Shown: positions 36,580 to 45,338 of the stretch, one piece after another | How positions within the stretch are numbered: the stretch's first letter is position 1 | Layout: every line of letters begins with the position of its first letter | NCBI GenBank assembly: GCA_963793275.1 | Contig: CAWBZL010000004.1 | Location: 558,001-622,000, forward strand | DNA from: Marinirhabdus sp963793275 | GTDB lineage: Bacteria > Bacteroidota > Bacteroidia > Flavobacteriales > Flavobacteriaceae | Direction of reading: 5' to 3' | DNA: 64,000 bases | Notes under the pieces: model-generated | Database searches by the model: none | Told to the model about the DNA's origin: nothing | Seen by the model: the letters and a program-made list of their open reading frames with translations, nothing else | Made by a program: the position numbers and the translations under genes

Positions 36580-37950
36580 TTACCCAACCACATTATCAGG
36601 ATTGTATCCCAAATACGGTACTTCCTTTTCAATAAAGTTTATTCCGTGATCTTCCAGTTCTTTTAAAATAGGTTCGTATACTTCTTTTTTAATAGGAAGT
36701 TGTACGCCGGGATTGGTGATTTGTTCATTTAAAATCTTCAGTGTAGCGATGGCAACGGGTAAGCCAACTGTTTTTGCCATAGCGGTATACGTCTGGTCGT
36801 CCCCTTTTATCACCATACTACTATCTATCTGGTGCTTTTTACCATTGAGTTCGTAGCCAAATTTATGGTACATCACGATCATGTCTTTATCTTCCTGCTG
36901 TAGTGTCCATTTGTCTTCCAGTATCTTCTGAAGGGCTTTCGCAGGCGTAGCATCTTTAATGCCTATTTTCTTTTCAGTATTAAAAATATCCAGCTCCAGT
37001 AATTTACCCCACATGAGATCGTCCTGGTCTATTTTCAGGTTGTGACGTAGCTTTAACTCTACTGAATCGGTTGGAGAATAGGGTAAAAATAGATTGACAA
37101 AATCACGGTAACTTAAATTTTCAGAATCCGGAATAGTATATCCATCTTCGGTCATTCCTAATTGCACAAACATGTTCCAGGCCTTGCTAAATCCAACACG
37201 ACGTATGGTTCCGCGGTATAGCGTTAAAATATCCTCTAAGCCATAAATACTTCGGTATTTTAGGGAGTTTCGGTTTGCGAGGCCCTCAAAACGTCCGTGC
37301 CCTTCAATGTCTAGAAATTCTGTTCTCCTAAAAAGTCTGTGATACGGAATATACTTGTAGGTGCCTTCCTGAATAAATTCTGCAGCACCACCTTGTCCGG
37401 CAATCACAACATTTCTTGGATTCCAGGTAAATTTGTAATGCCAGAGGTTGTCGTCACTTTCCGGTGCAACGAGCCCTCCGGTAAAGCTTTCGAATAACAG
37501 CATTTTTCCGCCTTTATCTCTAATGCGGTCTATCACCTGCATGGCACTCATGTGGTCTATTCCCGGATCTAGCCCGATCTCATTCATAAATACCAATCCT
37601 TTTGCTTTTACTTTTGGATCCAGCAATTGCATTTCTTTGCTTATGTAGGATGCAGTTACAAGGTTTTTTCCAAATTCCAGACAGTCTTTAGCTACTTCCA
37701 TGTGGTAGCGCGCAGGTAGCATAGAAATTACAATGTCTGAATTTTCAACGGCTTCTTTACGTTGAGTCTCGTTAAAAACATCCAGTAAAATGCCACGACC
37801 ATTTGGATGCCCGCTGGTGAATTTTTGTGCATTCTGAATATTAAGATCTCCAATGGTAAGAAAAAGCTCCTCAGCTTCAGATTTGTCTAGCAAGTACTTG
37901 ATTAAACTTGTGGCAGAACGTCCTGCACCAATAATTAAAATGTTACGCAT
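36580..37950 (-). CDS. Saccharopine dehydrogenase-like oxidoreductase
   Basis: NAD(P)-dependent enzyme of 456 residues with an N-terminal Rossmann domain ('ILIIGAGRSATSLIKYLL') and a saccharopine dehydrogenase C-terminal domain. Conserved internal segments include 'VISMLPARYHMEVAKDC', 'GLDPGIDHMSAMQ' and 'GGLVAPESDDNLWHYKFTWNP' (seen as FTGGLVAPE). By family it splits or forms saccharopine in lysine degradation, but homologues act on other amino acids, including carboxy(nor)spermidine formation. No lysine-degradation partner is next to it. The start at 37950 is followed upstream by a DUF423 gene in the opposite direction. Confidence 0.85.
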   Translation of the reverse strand: MRNILIIGAGRSATSLIKYLLDKSEAEELFLTIGDLNIQNAQKFTSGHPNGRGILLDVFNETQRKEAVENSDIVISMLPARYHMEVAKDCLEFGKNLVTASYISKEMQLLDPKVKAKGLVFMNEIGLDPGIDHMSAMQVIDRIRDKGGKMLLFESFTGGLVAPESDDNLWHYKFTWNPRNVVIAGQGGAAEFIQEGTYKYIPYHRLFRRTEFLDIEGHGRFEGLANRNSLKYRSIYGLEDILTLYRGTIRRVGFSKAWNMFVQLGMTEDGYTIPDSENLSYRDFVNLFLPYSPTDSVELKLRHNLKIDQDDLMWGKLLELDIFNTEKKIGIKDATPAKALQKILEDKWTLQQEDKDMIVMYHKFGYELNGKKHQIDSSMVIKGDDQTYTAMAKTVGLPVAIATLKILNEQITNPGVQLPIKKEVYEPILKELEDHGINFIEKEVPYLGYNPDNVVG

Positions 37951-37965
37951 CTATAGGGTTTTCGT

Positions 37966-37973
37966 TATCTTTG
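37966..37973 (+). promoter_or_regulatory. -7 element for the DUF423 gene
   Basis: TATCTTTG exactly fits TAnnTTTG, 36 nt before the ATG at 38010; the -33 region is weak. Confidence 0.45.
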
Positions 37974-38009
37974 TGTGGATTGCGAATTTACTAATTGTAG
38001 GACATATTT

Positions 38010-38408
38010 ATGGATAAATCGAGCAAAAATATTGTGTTGACTTCAGCTATTTTAGCAGCGATAACTATTGCTATTGGAGCCTTTGGAGCCCACGGATTAA
38101 AAGAAATGGTTTCGCCGGATTTGCTCGCAACATTTGAAACGGGAGTGCGCTATCAGATGTATCACGTGTTGGCATTGCTAATGATAGGTTTTACGCCAGT
38201 AATTCCGCAGCAAACCAAAAAATGGGTTTTCCGGTTGTTTTGTTTTGGAATGCTTTTTTTCTCTGGTTCTATCTATTTGTTAGCTTTTAAAGAACAGTTG
38301 CCCTTTTCGGCTTCATTTTTAGGACCTGTAACTCCTGTTGGGGGTTTGTTGTTGATCGTAGGCTGGGGAAGGTTAGCGTATGGGTTATTAACATTAAATA
38401 GGGGATAA
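38010..38408 (+). CDS. DUF423 family membrane protein
   Basis: A 132-residue membrane protein with four helices (about 8-28, 46-64, 71-91, 97-125). The family hallmark 'AIGAFGAHGLKEM' is near the N terminus, followed by 'TGVRYQMYHVLALL' (present as ETGVRYQMYHVLALL) and 'PVTPVGGLLLIVGW'. DUF423 proteins (YgdD/YwdK) are widespread with no established function. It lies 69 nt upstream of pckA but pckA has its own promoter. Confidence 0.92.
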   Translation: MDKSSKNIVLTSAILAAITIAIGAFGAHGLKEMVSPDLLATFETGVRYQMYHVLALLMIGFTPVIPQQTKKWVFRLFCFGMLFFSGSIYLLAFKEQLPFSASFLGPVTPVGGLLLIVGWGRLAYGLLTLNRG

Positions 38409-38446
38409 TTACCATTTTTTAAAGAACTAGTGTGCGGTATATTTCT

Positions 38447-38454
38447 TATTTTTG
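38447..38454 (+). promoter_or_regulatory. -7 element for pckA
   Basis: TATTTTTG fits the consensus and lies 23 nt before the ATG at 38478, which supports that start against a longer reading from 38430. Confidence 0.5.
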
Positions 38455-38477
38455 CCCCACAACAATTAAAACAAGTT

Positions 38478-40091
38478 ATGGTCGATAAAAACCAAGCTAC
38501 GAAAACGATTTCAGTTGAAAAATACGGAATCAAAAATGCCAAAGTACAATATCAACTTCCATCCCCGGATTTACACGACGAAACCATTACCAAAGGGATG
38601 GGTAAAGAAGCCAGTTCTGGCGCACTAGCCATAAACACCGGCGAATTCACGGGAAGATCCCCAAAAGACAGATTTATTGTAGAAGATGATATTACCCGCG
38701 AAAAAGTGTGGTGGGGAAACATAAATATCCCATTTTCGGAGGATAAATTTGACGCTTTGTACGATAAGGTAACAAAGTATCTTTCAGAAAAAGAAATCTA
38801 TGTACGCGATAGTTATGCGTGTGCAGATCCAAAATATCGATTAAACATTCGTGTTATAAACGAATATCCGTGGAGTAATATGTTTGCGTATAATATGTTT
38901 TTACGCCCCAATAAGACCGAATTAGCTGGCTTTGACCCGGAATGGCTTATTGTGAATGCGCCGGGTTTTATGGCAGATCCTGAAGTTGACGGAACACGCC
39001 AGCATAATTTTGCAATATTAAATTTCAGTAAAAAAATTGCTTTAATTGGTGGTACCGGATATACAGGTGAAATTAAAAAGGGAATTTTTTCTGCTCTTAA
39101 TTTTATTCTTCCGGTAGACAAAAATACCATGCCAATGCACTGTTCTGCCAATGTGGGAGACGATGGCGAGACGGCTATTTTCTTTGGATTGTCTGGAACG
39201 GGTAAAACTACATTATCTGCAGATCCAAAAAGAAAATTAATTGGAGACGACGAACACGGATGGACGGCAGAAAACACTGTTTTCAATTTTGAAGGCGGTT
39301 GTTATGCAAAAGTAATTAATCTTTCTGCTGAAAATGAACCGGATATTTACAATGCCATTAAGCCGGGAGCTATTCTTGAAAATGTAGAAATGGACGATGA
39401 AGGTACTGTAGATTTTGCAGATACTTCCATAACGCAAAACACTCGTGTAAGCTACCCTATTTATCACATTGATAATATTCAGGAGCCTTCTATTGGGCAT
39501 AATCCTAAGAATATTTTCTTCCTTACGGCCGATGCTTTTGGAGTTTTGCCTCCTATAAGTAAACTAACACCGGGACAGGCTGCGTACCATTTTATAAGTG
39601 GTTATACCGCCAAAGTAGCTGGTACCGAAGCAGGTATCACAGAGCCTGTGCCTAGTTTTTCTGCTTGTTTTGGAGCACCTTTCATGCCACTACACCCAAC
39701 GAAATATGCCGAAATGTTAAGTGCAAAGATGAAGGAAGCGGGGGTAAATGTTTGGTTAGTTAATACAGGTTGGACCGGAGGTCCTTATGGTATAGGTTCA
39801 CGTATGGCATTAAAATATACGCGGGCTATGATTACCGCTGCTATGGATGGGTCTTTGGAAGAAGCAAATAAAGGGGATTATCATACACACTCTGTATTTG
39901 GCTTGAAGCAACCTCGTACATGTCCTAATGTTCCTAATGGAGTTTTGAGCCCAAGAAAAACCTGGAATAATGATGAAGGATATTATAAAACGGCTCATAA
40001 ATTAGCTTCCTCATTTAAACAAAACTTCAAGCAATTTGAAGAATTTGCAAACGATGAAATTATGGCAGGACAACCGTTAGGAGGAGAATAA
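38478..40091 (+). CDS. pckA: Phosphoenolpyruvate carboxykinase (ATP)
   Basis: First committed step of gluconeogenesis: oxaloacetate plus ATP to phosphoenolpyruvate, CO2 and ADP. The 537-residue protein has the P-loop 'GLSGTGKTTLSADP', the metal site 'HCSANVG', the kinase-2 region 'LIGDDEHGW', and the 'GRSPKDRFIV' substrate loop. I use the ATG at 38478 because a -7 element sits just before it. Length is normal for the ATP type. It is transcribed alone and closed by the terminator at 40109-40147. Confidence 0.97.
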   Translation: MVDKNQATKTISVEKYGIKNAKVQYQLPSPDLHDETITKGMGKEASSGALAINTGEFTGRSPKDRFIVEDDITREKVWWGNINIPFSEDKFDALYDKVTKYLSEKEIYVRDSYACADPKYRLNIRVINEYPWSNMFAYNMFLRPNKTELAGFDPEWLIVNAPGFMADPEVDGTRQHNFAILNFSKKIALIGGTGYTGEIKKGIFSALNFILPVDKNTMPMHCSANVGDDGETAIFFGLSGTGKTTLSADPKRKLIGDDEHGWTAENTVFNFEGGCYAKVINLSAENEPDIYNAIKPGAILENVEMDDEGTVDFADTSITQNTRVSYPIYHIDNIQEPSIGHNPKNIFFLTADAFGVLPPISKLTPGQAAYHFISGYTAKVAGTEAGITEPVPSFSACFGAPFMPLHPTKYAEMLSAKMKEAGVNVWLVNTGWTGGPYGIGSRMALKYTRAMITAAMDGSLEEANKGDYHTHSVFGLKQPRTCPNVPNGVLSPRKTWNNDEGYYKTAHKLASSFKQNFKQFEEFANDEIMAGQPLGGE

Positions 40092-40108
40092 CAGATTCTT
40101 TAAAACTT

Positions 40109-40147
40109 AAAAAGCGTCAATTTTAATTTAAAATTGACGCTTTTTTT
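40109..40147 (+). terminator. Bidirectional terminator between pckA and hemD
   Basis: An 18-bp inverted repeat (AAAAAGCGTC... / ...GACGCTTTTT; 40109-40126 with 40128-40145) flanked by A and T tracts between convergent genes. The inner A/T pairs likely open to form the loop. Confidence 0.88.
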
Positions 40148-40163
40148 ATGAGGTATTATATTG

Positions 40164-40910
40164 CTATTTTTTATTGACTTCCTTAATGTATTTTTCTAGT
40201 GCCATGGACATAGAAGGTGTTTCGGGCGTTGGAGCCTGTATGTCTACTCGTAAACCGTTTTCGGCAGCAGCTTTAACTGTAGTGTTTCCAAAGACAGCAA
40301 TACGGGTTTCGTTTTGTTTAAAATCGGGAAAGTTCTCCAGTAAAGAAACAATGCCGCTCGGGCTAAAGAAAACCAGAATGTCGTAAAATACATTTTCTAG
40401 ATCAGAAAGGTCACTTACTACAGTTTTGTAAAATGTAGCTTGTTTCCAGGTAACTTTAAGATCGTTTAATACGGTAGGTACTTCAGGCTTTAATTTGTCT
40501 GAAGAAGGTAGTAAGAATTTTTCGGTTTTGTATTTTTTAATAAGCGGAGAAAGTTCTGTGAAGGTTCTTTTTCCAACATAAATTTTACGCTTTCGGTACA
40601 CAACATATTTTTGAAGATAGTAGGCCACAGCTTCACTTTGGCAGAAATATTTCATACTGTCCGGTACTTTAAAACGCATTTCATCTGCAATTCTGAAGTA
40701 ATGATCTACCGCATTTCTACTGGTTAAGATCACTGCTGTGAAATCTCCCAAATCAACTTTTTGAGATCGAACTTCTTTCCCGGAAACTCCTTCTACGTGA
40801 ATAAAAGGTCTAAAATCTATTTTAACCTTCATCTTTTCAATCAAATCAAAATAAGGGGAGTTTTCAACCTTAGGTTCAGGTTGGGAAACTAAAATAGTTT
40901 TCACTTTCAT
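40164..40910 (-). CDS. hemD: Uroporphyrinogen-III synthase
   Basis: Closes and rearranges hydroxymethylbilane to uroporphyrinogen III in heme synthesis. The 248-residue protein shows the diverged two-domain pattern of the family: 'ILVSQPEP', 'FTAVILTSRNAVDHYF' and 'YDILVFFSPSGIVSLLENFP', then 'IAVFGNTTVKAAAENGL', the last being the best conserved. Sequence conservation in HemD is always low, but this order is characteristic. It follows the DUF4271 gene by 27 nt on the same strand, the usual flavobacterial arrangement. Confidence 0.9.
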   Translation of the reverse strand: MKVKTILVSQPEPKVENSPYFDLIEKMKVKIDFRPFIHVEGVSGKEVRSQKVDLGDFTAVILTSRNAVDHYFRIADEMRFKVPDSMKYFCQSEAVAYYLQKYVVYRKRKIYVGKRTFTELSPLIKKYKTEKFLLPSSDKLKPEVPTVLNDLKVTWKQATFYKTVVSDLSDLENVFYDILVFFSPSGIVSLLENFPDFKQNETRIAVFGNTTVKAAAENGLRVDIQAPTPETPSMSMALEKYIKEVNKK

Positions 40911-40937
40911 AAGCTGATTTTTATTAATTCTTGAGAA

Positions 40938-41591
40938 CTATACAAATACTTTATACAGAATTATATAGGGTGAAATTTCAAGAGTGCAAAGATACAAAAT
41001 AAAATAAAATAACTCCTTAAAAATTATGCTCCTATTCGTTTTATAGCTGTAAAATAAGGTGATCCCGTTTAAAAGTGCAATAATCCCGATAAAAATGAGT
41101 AATGCAGGTGTAGTAGGCTCCAAAACAAAATAAAACAAGAGATTTCCTACAAAAAAAAGAACAGCCAGGAGGTTTCGGTAACTTAATTTTTGATATAAAT
41201 ACTTGTTTGTTAGCACTTCAAAATTGAAGATAGTACCAATAAGCTTTTCGATCATAAATTTTGACAGCACAAAAACTGCATAGCCGGTACAAATTTGAAC
41301 AAACACCAGCAACGGACTCTCAAAAGCACTTCCTTGAGATACTTTTAGGATAAGGAAGCCAAATAGCGAGACCAATAGCACCTGTGGTATAAACAATAAA
41401 ATATTAAAAGGATGTTGAATTTCGTTCCCTTTTCCCAAAACTAAAAAATATTTATTGGTGACCGGTAACATTGTAAATTCCTGAAAACGTTTTGGGTACA
41501 ACTGTTTTGCTAAGCTGTAACATAGCAGGCAACCTACTAAAATAAGCGTAACCCAATCCAGATTTTCCCAAATGCGTGTCCCATAATCCAT
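40938..41591 (-). CDS. DUF4271 family membrane protein
   Basis: A 217-residue integral membrane protein with about six helices (about 14-30, 66-86, 95-113, 137-155, 160-178, 195-215). The N-terminal 'WVTLILVGCLLCYSLAKQLYPKRF' and the C-terminal 'FILYLCTLEISPYIILYK' (seen as LEISPYIILYK) are typical of DUF4271, a family essentially limited to Bacteroidota and usually found next to hemD. No function is known. It is divergent from the glycosyltransferase at 41695. Confidence 0.88.
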   Translation of the reverse strand: MDYGTRIWENLDWVTLILVGCLLCYSLAKQLYPKRFQEFTMLPVTNKYFLVLGKGNEIQHPFNILLFIPQVLLVSLFGFLILKVSQGSAFESPLLVFVQICTGYAVFVLSKFMIEKLIGTIFNFEVLTNKYLYQKLSYRNLLAVLFFVGNLLFYFVLEPTTPALLIFIGIIALLNGITLFYSYKTNRSIIFKELFYFILYLCTLEISPYIILYKVFV

Positions 41592-41671
41592 TGCGGTAAA
41601 ATTAGTAGAAATATGCGGTACATTGCTTTTTCTATTGATGATTTTACCAACAATATGTGAGCAAAAAAAAG

Positions 41672-41679
41672 TACATTTG
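41672..41679 (+). promoter_or_regulatory. -7 element for the GT2 / dihydroorotase operon
   Basis: TACATTTG fits TAnnTTTG, 15 nt before the ATG of the glycosyltransferase, giving a very short leader; the -33 match is weak. Confidence 0.45.
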
Positions 41680-41694
41680 CCCTAAAATTAGCGC

Positions 41695-42435
41695 ATGTCC
41701 AACGCCATTGTGGTCATACCAACTTTTAACGAAATTGAAAACATAGAGCGACTGCTACGGAATATATTTTCCCTGCAACGAAACTATAGTATTTTAGTGG
41801 TAGATGATAATTCGCCGGATGGAACGGCGAATGCGGTTAAAGAAATGATGCAGGAATATCCGAAGCGTCTTTTTATAGAAGAGCGTGCAGGAAAAATGGG
41901 CTTGGGAACAGCTTATATTCACGGATTTAAATGGGCTTTGCAACGGGAATACGAATATGTTTTTGAGATGGATGCAGATTTTTCCCATAACCCAAACGAT
42001 CTTATAAGATTGCATAATGCCTGTATAAAAGAGGAATACGATATGGCTATTGGTTCACGTTATATAACAGGTGTGAACGTTGTAAACTGGCCAATGAGCC
42101 GTGTTTTGTTATCCTGGCTGGCTTCAAAATATGTTCGTTTAGTAACCCGAATGAAAATTTACGATACCACGGCAGGTTTTGTGTGTTACCATCATAACGT
42201 ACTGCGAAAAATAAATCTGGATAAAATTCAGTTTGTGGGATATGCCTTTCAAATTGAAATGAAGTTTAAAGCATATCTGGCAAAATTCAACATTGTAGAA
42301 GTGCCGGTCATTTTTACAGATAGAACAAAAGGAGAATCTAAAATGAGTGGCGGTATTATTTCCGAAGCTATCTTTGGAGTCCTGAAAATGAAATTTAAAA
42401 GCCTTTTTGGCTCCAACAACTATAACGAAATTTAA
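41695..42435 (+). CDS. Polyprenol-phosphate mannose synthase-like glycosyltransferase (GT2)
   Basis: Family 2 glycosyltransferase related to dolichol-phosphate mannose synthase, expected to transfer a sugar to a polyprenyl phosphate for surface glycans or glycoproteins. The 246-residue protein has 'VVIPTFNEIENIERLL', 'VVDDNSPDGT' (D37/D38), the metal-binding 'EMDADFSHNP' near 92-99 and 'IGSRYITG'. The C-terminal 'FTDRTKGESKMS' is also conserved. It has no membrane domain, the single-domain soluble type. Its TAA overlaps the start of the dihydroorotase by one base (TAATG), so the two are coupled. Confidence 0.9.
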   Translation: MSNAIVVIPTFNEIENIERLLRNIFSLQRNYSILVVDDNSPDGTANAVKEMMQEYPKRLFIEERAGKMGLGTAYIHGFKWALQREYEYVFEMDADFSHNPNDLIRLHNACIKEEYDMAIGSRYITGVNVVNWPMSRVLLSWLASKYVRLVTRMKIYDTTAGFVCYHHNVLRKINLDKIQFVGYAFQIEMKFKAYLAKFNIVEVPVIFTDRTKGESKMSGGIISEAIFGVLKMKFKSLFGSNNYNEI

Positions 42436-43772
42436 TGCATCCAATCTTAATTAAGAACGCAAGAATTGTAAACGAAGGAACCATTGTCCAGGGCGATGTT
42501 TTAATTGTAAACGATATTATTACCGAAATTGGAAGCATAAGTGCCAGGACGGGTGATACAAAAATTATTGATGCAGATGGACATTACCTTATTCCAGGAA
42601 TGATAGACGATCAGGTGCATTTTCGCGAGCCGGGACTTACGCACAAAGCAACCATTGAAACCGAATCCCGTGCTGCTGTAGCTGGTGGTATTACTACTTT
42701 TATAGAAATGCCCAATACCGTTCCGCAGGCAACCACTATTGAGTTGCTGGAAGAAAAATTTGCCAAAGCTAAAGAAACTTCCTGGGCAAATTATTCCTTT
42801 ATGTTTGGTGGTACCAACGATAATATTGATGAAATTTTAAAAGTAGATCCTAAACGTGTTGCTGGTTTAAAACTTTTTTTAGGTTCTTCCACAGGAAATA
42901 TGCTGGTGGATAATCCCGAAACTATTGAAGAGATTTTCAGCAAATCCAAGTTGCTTATTTCTGTACACTGCGAGGACGAAGCAACAATAAGAAAAAATAT
43001 GGAGACCGCTCTTAAAAAATATGGTGAAGATATTCCTATTAGCGAGCATCCAAACATTAGAAGTGCCGAAGCGTGTTATATTTCGTCCAGCAAAGCGATT
43101 GAACTGGCAAAGAAAACTGGTGCGAGACTGCACGTATTTCATTTGTCAACTGAAAAGGAAACGCATCTCTTCAGTAATAAAAAACCCCTTGCACAGAAAA
43201 AAATCACGGCCGAAGTGTGTATCCACCATCTTTGGTTTACCGATGCGGACTATGCCGAGAAAGGCACTAAAATAAAATGGAATCCAGCCGTAAAATCTAA
43301 AAAAGATCGAGAAGGACTTTGGAAAGCCTTAAATGACGACCGTATAGACGTAATTGCCACAGACCACGCGCCACATACGACCGAAGAAAAAAACAATGTG
43401 TATGCCAAAGCGCCTTCCGGAGGTCCCCTAGTGCAACACGCTTTGGAAGCGTTGTTTGAGATGCATCATAAAGGGCGGATCTCAGTCGAAAAAATTGTTC
43501 AGAAAACAGCGCACAATCCTGCTATTTTGTTTCAGATTGAAAATAGAGGGTATGTGAAGGAAGGGTACAAAGCAGATTTGGTATTAATAGATCCCCAATC
43601 ACCCTGGACCGTTTCCAAAGAGAATATCGATTATAAGTGTGGTTGGTCACCTTTTGAAGGAACTACCTTTAAATCGCGCGTTACACACACGTTTGTGAAT
43701 GGCGTATTAGCATACGAAAACGGAAAATTCCCAAACAGAACTCACGGAGAACGCATTACCTTTAATCGTTGA
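42435..43772 (+). CDS. Dihydroorotase
   Basis: Amidohydrolase that interconverts carbamoyl-aspartate and dihydroorotate in pyrimidine synthesis. The 445-residue TIM-barrel protein has the metal motif 'DDQVHFREPG', with the second His (62) retained and Gln60 where many dihydroorotases have the first His. A candidate carboxylated Lys is in 'GLKLFLGSS', metal His residues lie in 'VHCEDE' and 'HVFHLST', and the catalytic Asp in 'ATDHAPHT'. The Gln variant is, as I recall, normal in Bacteroidota dihydroorotases. Start and stop overlap both neighbours by one base, so the GT2, this gene and DUF4296 form one operon. PyrC or PyrC' numbering cannot be decided. Confidence 0.93.
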   Translation: MHPILIKNARIVNEGTIVQGDVLIVNDIITEIGSISARTGDTKIIDADGHYLIPGMIDDQVHFREPGLTHKATIETESRAAVAGGITTFIEMPNTVPQATTIELLEEKFAKAKETSWANYSFMFGGTNDNIDEILKVDPKRVAGLKLFLGSSTGNMLVDNPETIEEIFSKSKLLISVHCEDEATIRKNMETALKKYGEDIPISEHPNIRSAEACYISSSKAIELAKKTGARLHVFHLSTEKETHLFSNKKPLAQKKITAEVCIHHLWFTDADYAEKGTKIKWNPAVKSKKDREGLWKALNDDRIDVIATDHAPHTTEEKNNVYAKAPSGGPLVQHALEALFEMHHKGRISVEKIVQKTAHNPAILFQIENRGYVKEGYKADLVLIDPQSPWTVSKENIDYKCGWSPFEGTTFKSRVTHTFVNGVLAYENGKFPNRTHGERITFNR

Positions 43773-44251
43773 TGAGAAAATTACTCTATATATCGTTTTG
43801 TCTGTTATTTTTTGGGTGTCAGGATATTCAGAAACCCGAAAAACCTGAGAATCTTATCCCGGAAGATGTTATGGTGGAAATGCTCTCTGAAATATACCTG
43901 GGCAACGCGGCCAGAAGTATAGACAACAAAACGATGCGTAAAAACGGTATTAAGATAGATTCGTTCTTATTTAAAAAGTATAATGTAGACAGTTTGCAGT
44001 TTGCCAAAAGCAATGCGTATTATACCTCAGATCTGGACAAATACAATGCAATTTTTGAGAAAATAGAGCAGAAACTGGAAGTCCTAAAAACGAAAGAAAA
44101 CGACAGGAAATTACGTCTGGATTCCTTAAAAAGAGAGAATAGAAAAGTGAATGATTCTATTCAGCCTGATGACCTGGAAGAAATAGAAGAAGAGATGGAC
44201 ACCACTAAAACGGAAGGAATTTTAATAGATTCGGCTACTTCGGATCAATAA
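43772..44251 (+). CDS. DUF4296 family lipoprotein
   Basis: A 159-residue lipoprotein (lipobox Cys16, 'CLLFFGCQD') followed by the DUF4296 core: 'LIPEDVMVEMLSEIYLGNAA' (seen as EDVMVEMLSEIYL), a 'FKKYNVDSLQFAKSNAYYTSDL' segment, and a charged C-terminal coiled coil. The ATG at 43772 overlaps the TGA of dihydroorotase by one base; a TTG one codon earlier is less likely. DUF4296 is restricted to Bacteroidota and of unknown function. Its association with the dihydroorotase gene is a conserved flavobacterial neighbourhood. Confidence 0.88.
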   Translation: MRKLLYISFCLLFFGCQDIQKPEKPENLIPEDVMVEMLSEIYLGNAARSIDNKTMRKNGIKIDSFLFKKYNVDSLQFAKSNAYYTSDLDKYNAIFEKIEQKLEVLKTKENDRKLRLDSLKRENRKVNDSIQPDDLEEIEEEMDTTKTEGILIDSATSDQ

Positions 44252-44257
44252 GTGAGA

Positions 44258-45262
44258 TTATGAGTTCTTACAATTCTCGGCAACACGCGCCATTGTCTTC
44301 TCTAATGGTGTATATTCAATATTAATTGCTTCTGTAATAGCGCTACCATCGTAGATATCAAATTTGTAAAGAGACTCCACGTGAGTGCGCAACAACTTTC
44401 TTTGGGTGCCGAAAAAGGTAGCAGAGAACCAATCCACTTTGCTTAAAAATACCAATTTCCATTTTGCAATCTTCTTAGAAGGTTTTTTAACAGCTAACTT
44501 TTCAGCCAGCCCGCCCAGGAAATCGTAATATGATACATTTTCAACTACTAAAATAAAGCGCTTATTTTTAATGGTACTGTTCATTAAGGTCACCATTGCC
44601 TTCACTACATCTTTCACATCTACCAGGCCAATCCCGCCCATGGTATAATACTGTAAGCCTTTTGCAACACGTTTTACAATACTCCCGCTACCTTTGTGCC
44701 AAATCCCTTCTCCCAGAATAACCCCGGGATTTACTATAACAGCATCCAATCCTTCCTGAGTGCCCCGCCATACTTCCATTTCGGCGCCATATTTTGTAAT
44801 CGCGTAGACACTGTTTTTTGCTTCTGGATTCCAGTAGGTTTCTTCATCTATAATTTCTTCACCTATAGTATCGCCTAAGGTAGCGATAGAACTCACGTGG
44901 CATAATTTTTTGATCTGATGCGAGATACACAAATTCACCACATTGGCCGTACCTTCAATATTAGCTTTTTTAAGTTTGTGGTAGTTCTTCGGGTTAAAAT
45001 CTACATACGCTGCTGCATGATAAACGTGGGTTATTCCTTGAAAAGCGGCTTCCAGTTTGGTAATGTCGGTAATATTAGCTTCAAACCATTCCAGATTTTT
45101 AAGCAGGCTCGTGGATTCTTCGGTATCATAAGAGAAGACTTTTTCTACAACAGTGAGATCGCTTCCTTTTCTGTGAATGGCGCGCACTTTTTTACCATCC
45201 CTTACTAAAAGATACAATAAGTGACTGCCCACCAAACCCGTTCCGCCTGTAACTAGAATCAT
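44258..45262 (-). CDS. NAD-dependent epimerase/dehydratase (extended SDR)
   Basis: Extended short-chain dehydrogenase of 334 residues with the NAD motif 'VTGGTGLVGSHLL' (TGGxGxxG), 'YHAAAYVDF' and the catalytic 'YAITKYGAE' (YxxxK). A mid-region 'VIVNPGVILGEG' follows the active site. The subgroup resembles dihydroflavonol 4-reductase-like enzymes more than nucleotide-sugar epimerases, so the substrate is uncertain. It converges with the DUF4296 gene with 6 nt between the stops, and is divergent from tyrS. Confidence 0.9.
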   Translation of the reverse strand: MILVTGGTGLVGSHLLYLLVRDGKKVRAIHRKGSDLTVVEKVFSYDTEESTSLLKNLEWFEANITDITKLEAAFQGITHVYHAAAYVDFNPKNYHKLKKANIEGTANVVNLCISHQIKKLCHVSSIATLGDTIGEEIIDEETYWNPEAKNSVYAITKYGAEMEVWRGTQEGLDAVIVNPGVILGEGIWHKGSGSIVKRVAKGLQYYTMGGIGLVDVKDVVKAMVTLMNSTIKNKRFILVVENVSYYDFLGGLAEKLAVKKPSKKIAKWKLVFLSKVDWFSATFFGTQRKLLRTHVESLYKFDIYDGSAITEAINIEYTPLEKTMARVAENCKNS

Positions 45263-45315
45263 AGTACGAAAATACTATTTTTTATGGGATGCTTTCTAGT
45301 TTAGGTACATCGGTT

Positions 45316-45323
45316 TATCTTTG
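45316..45323 (+). promoter_or_regulatory. -7 element for tyrS
   Basis: TATCTTTG, an exact TAnnTTTG match 15 nt before the ATG; a TTT stands 20 nt upstream at 45293-45295 as a weak -33. Confidence 0.5.
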
Positions 45324-45338
45324 CTGAAAATCTAAATA

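Noticed and set aside
38813..39286. Minus-strand open frame of 157 codons inside pckA
   Set aside because: It lies wholly within the conserved pckA gene, in a frame without family motifs or codon character; a shadow of the real gene.
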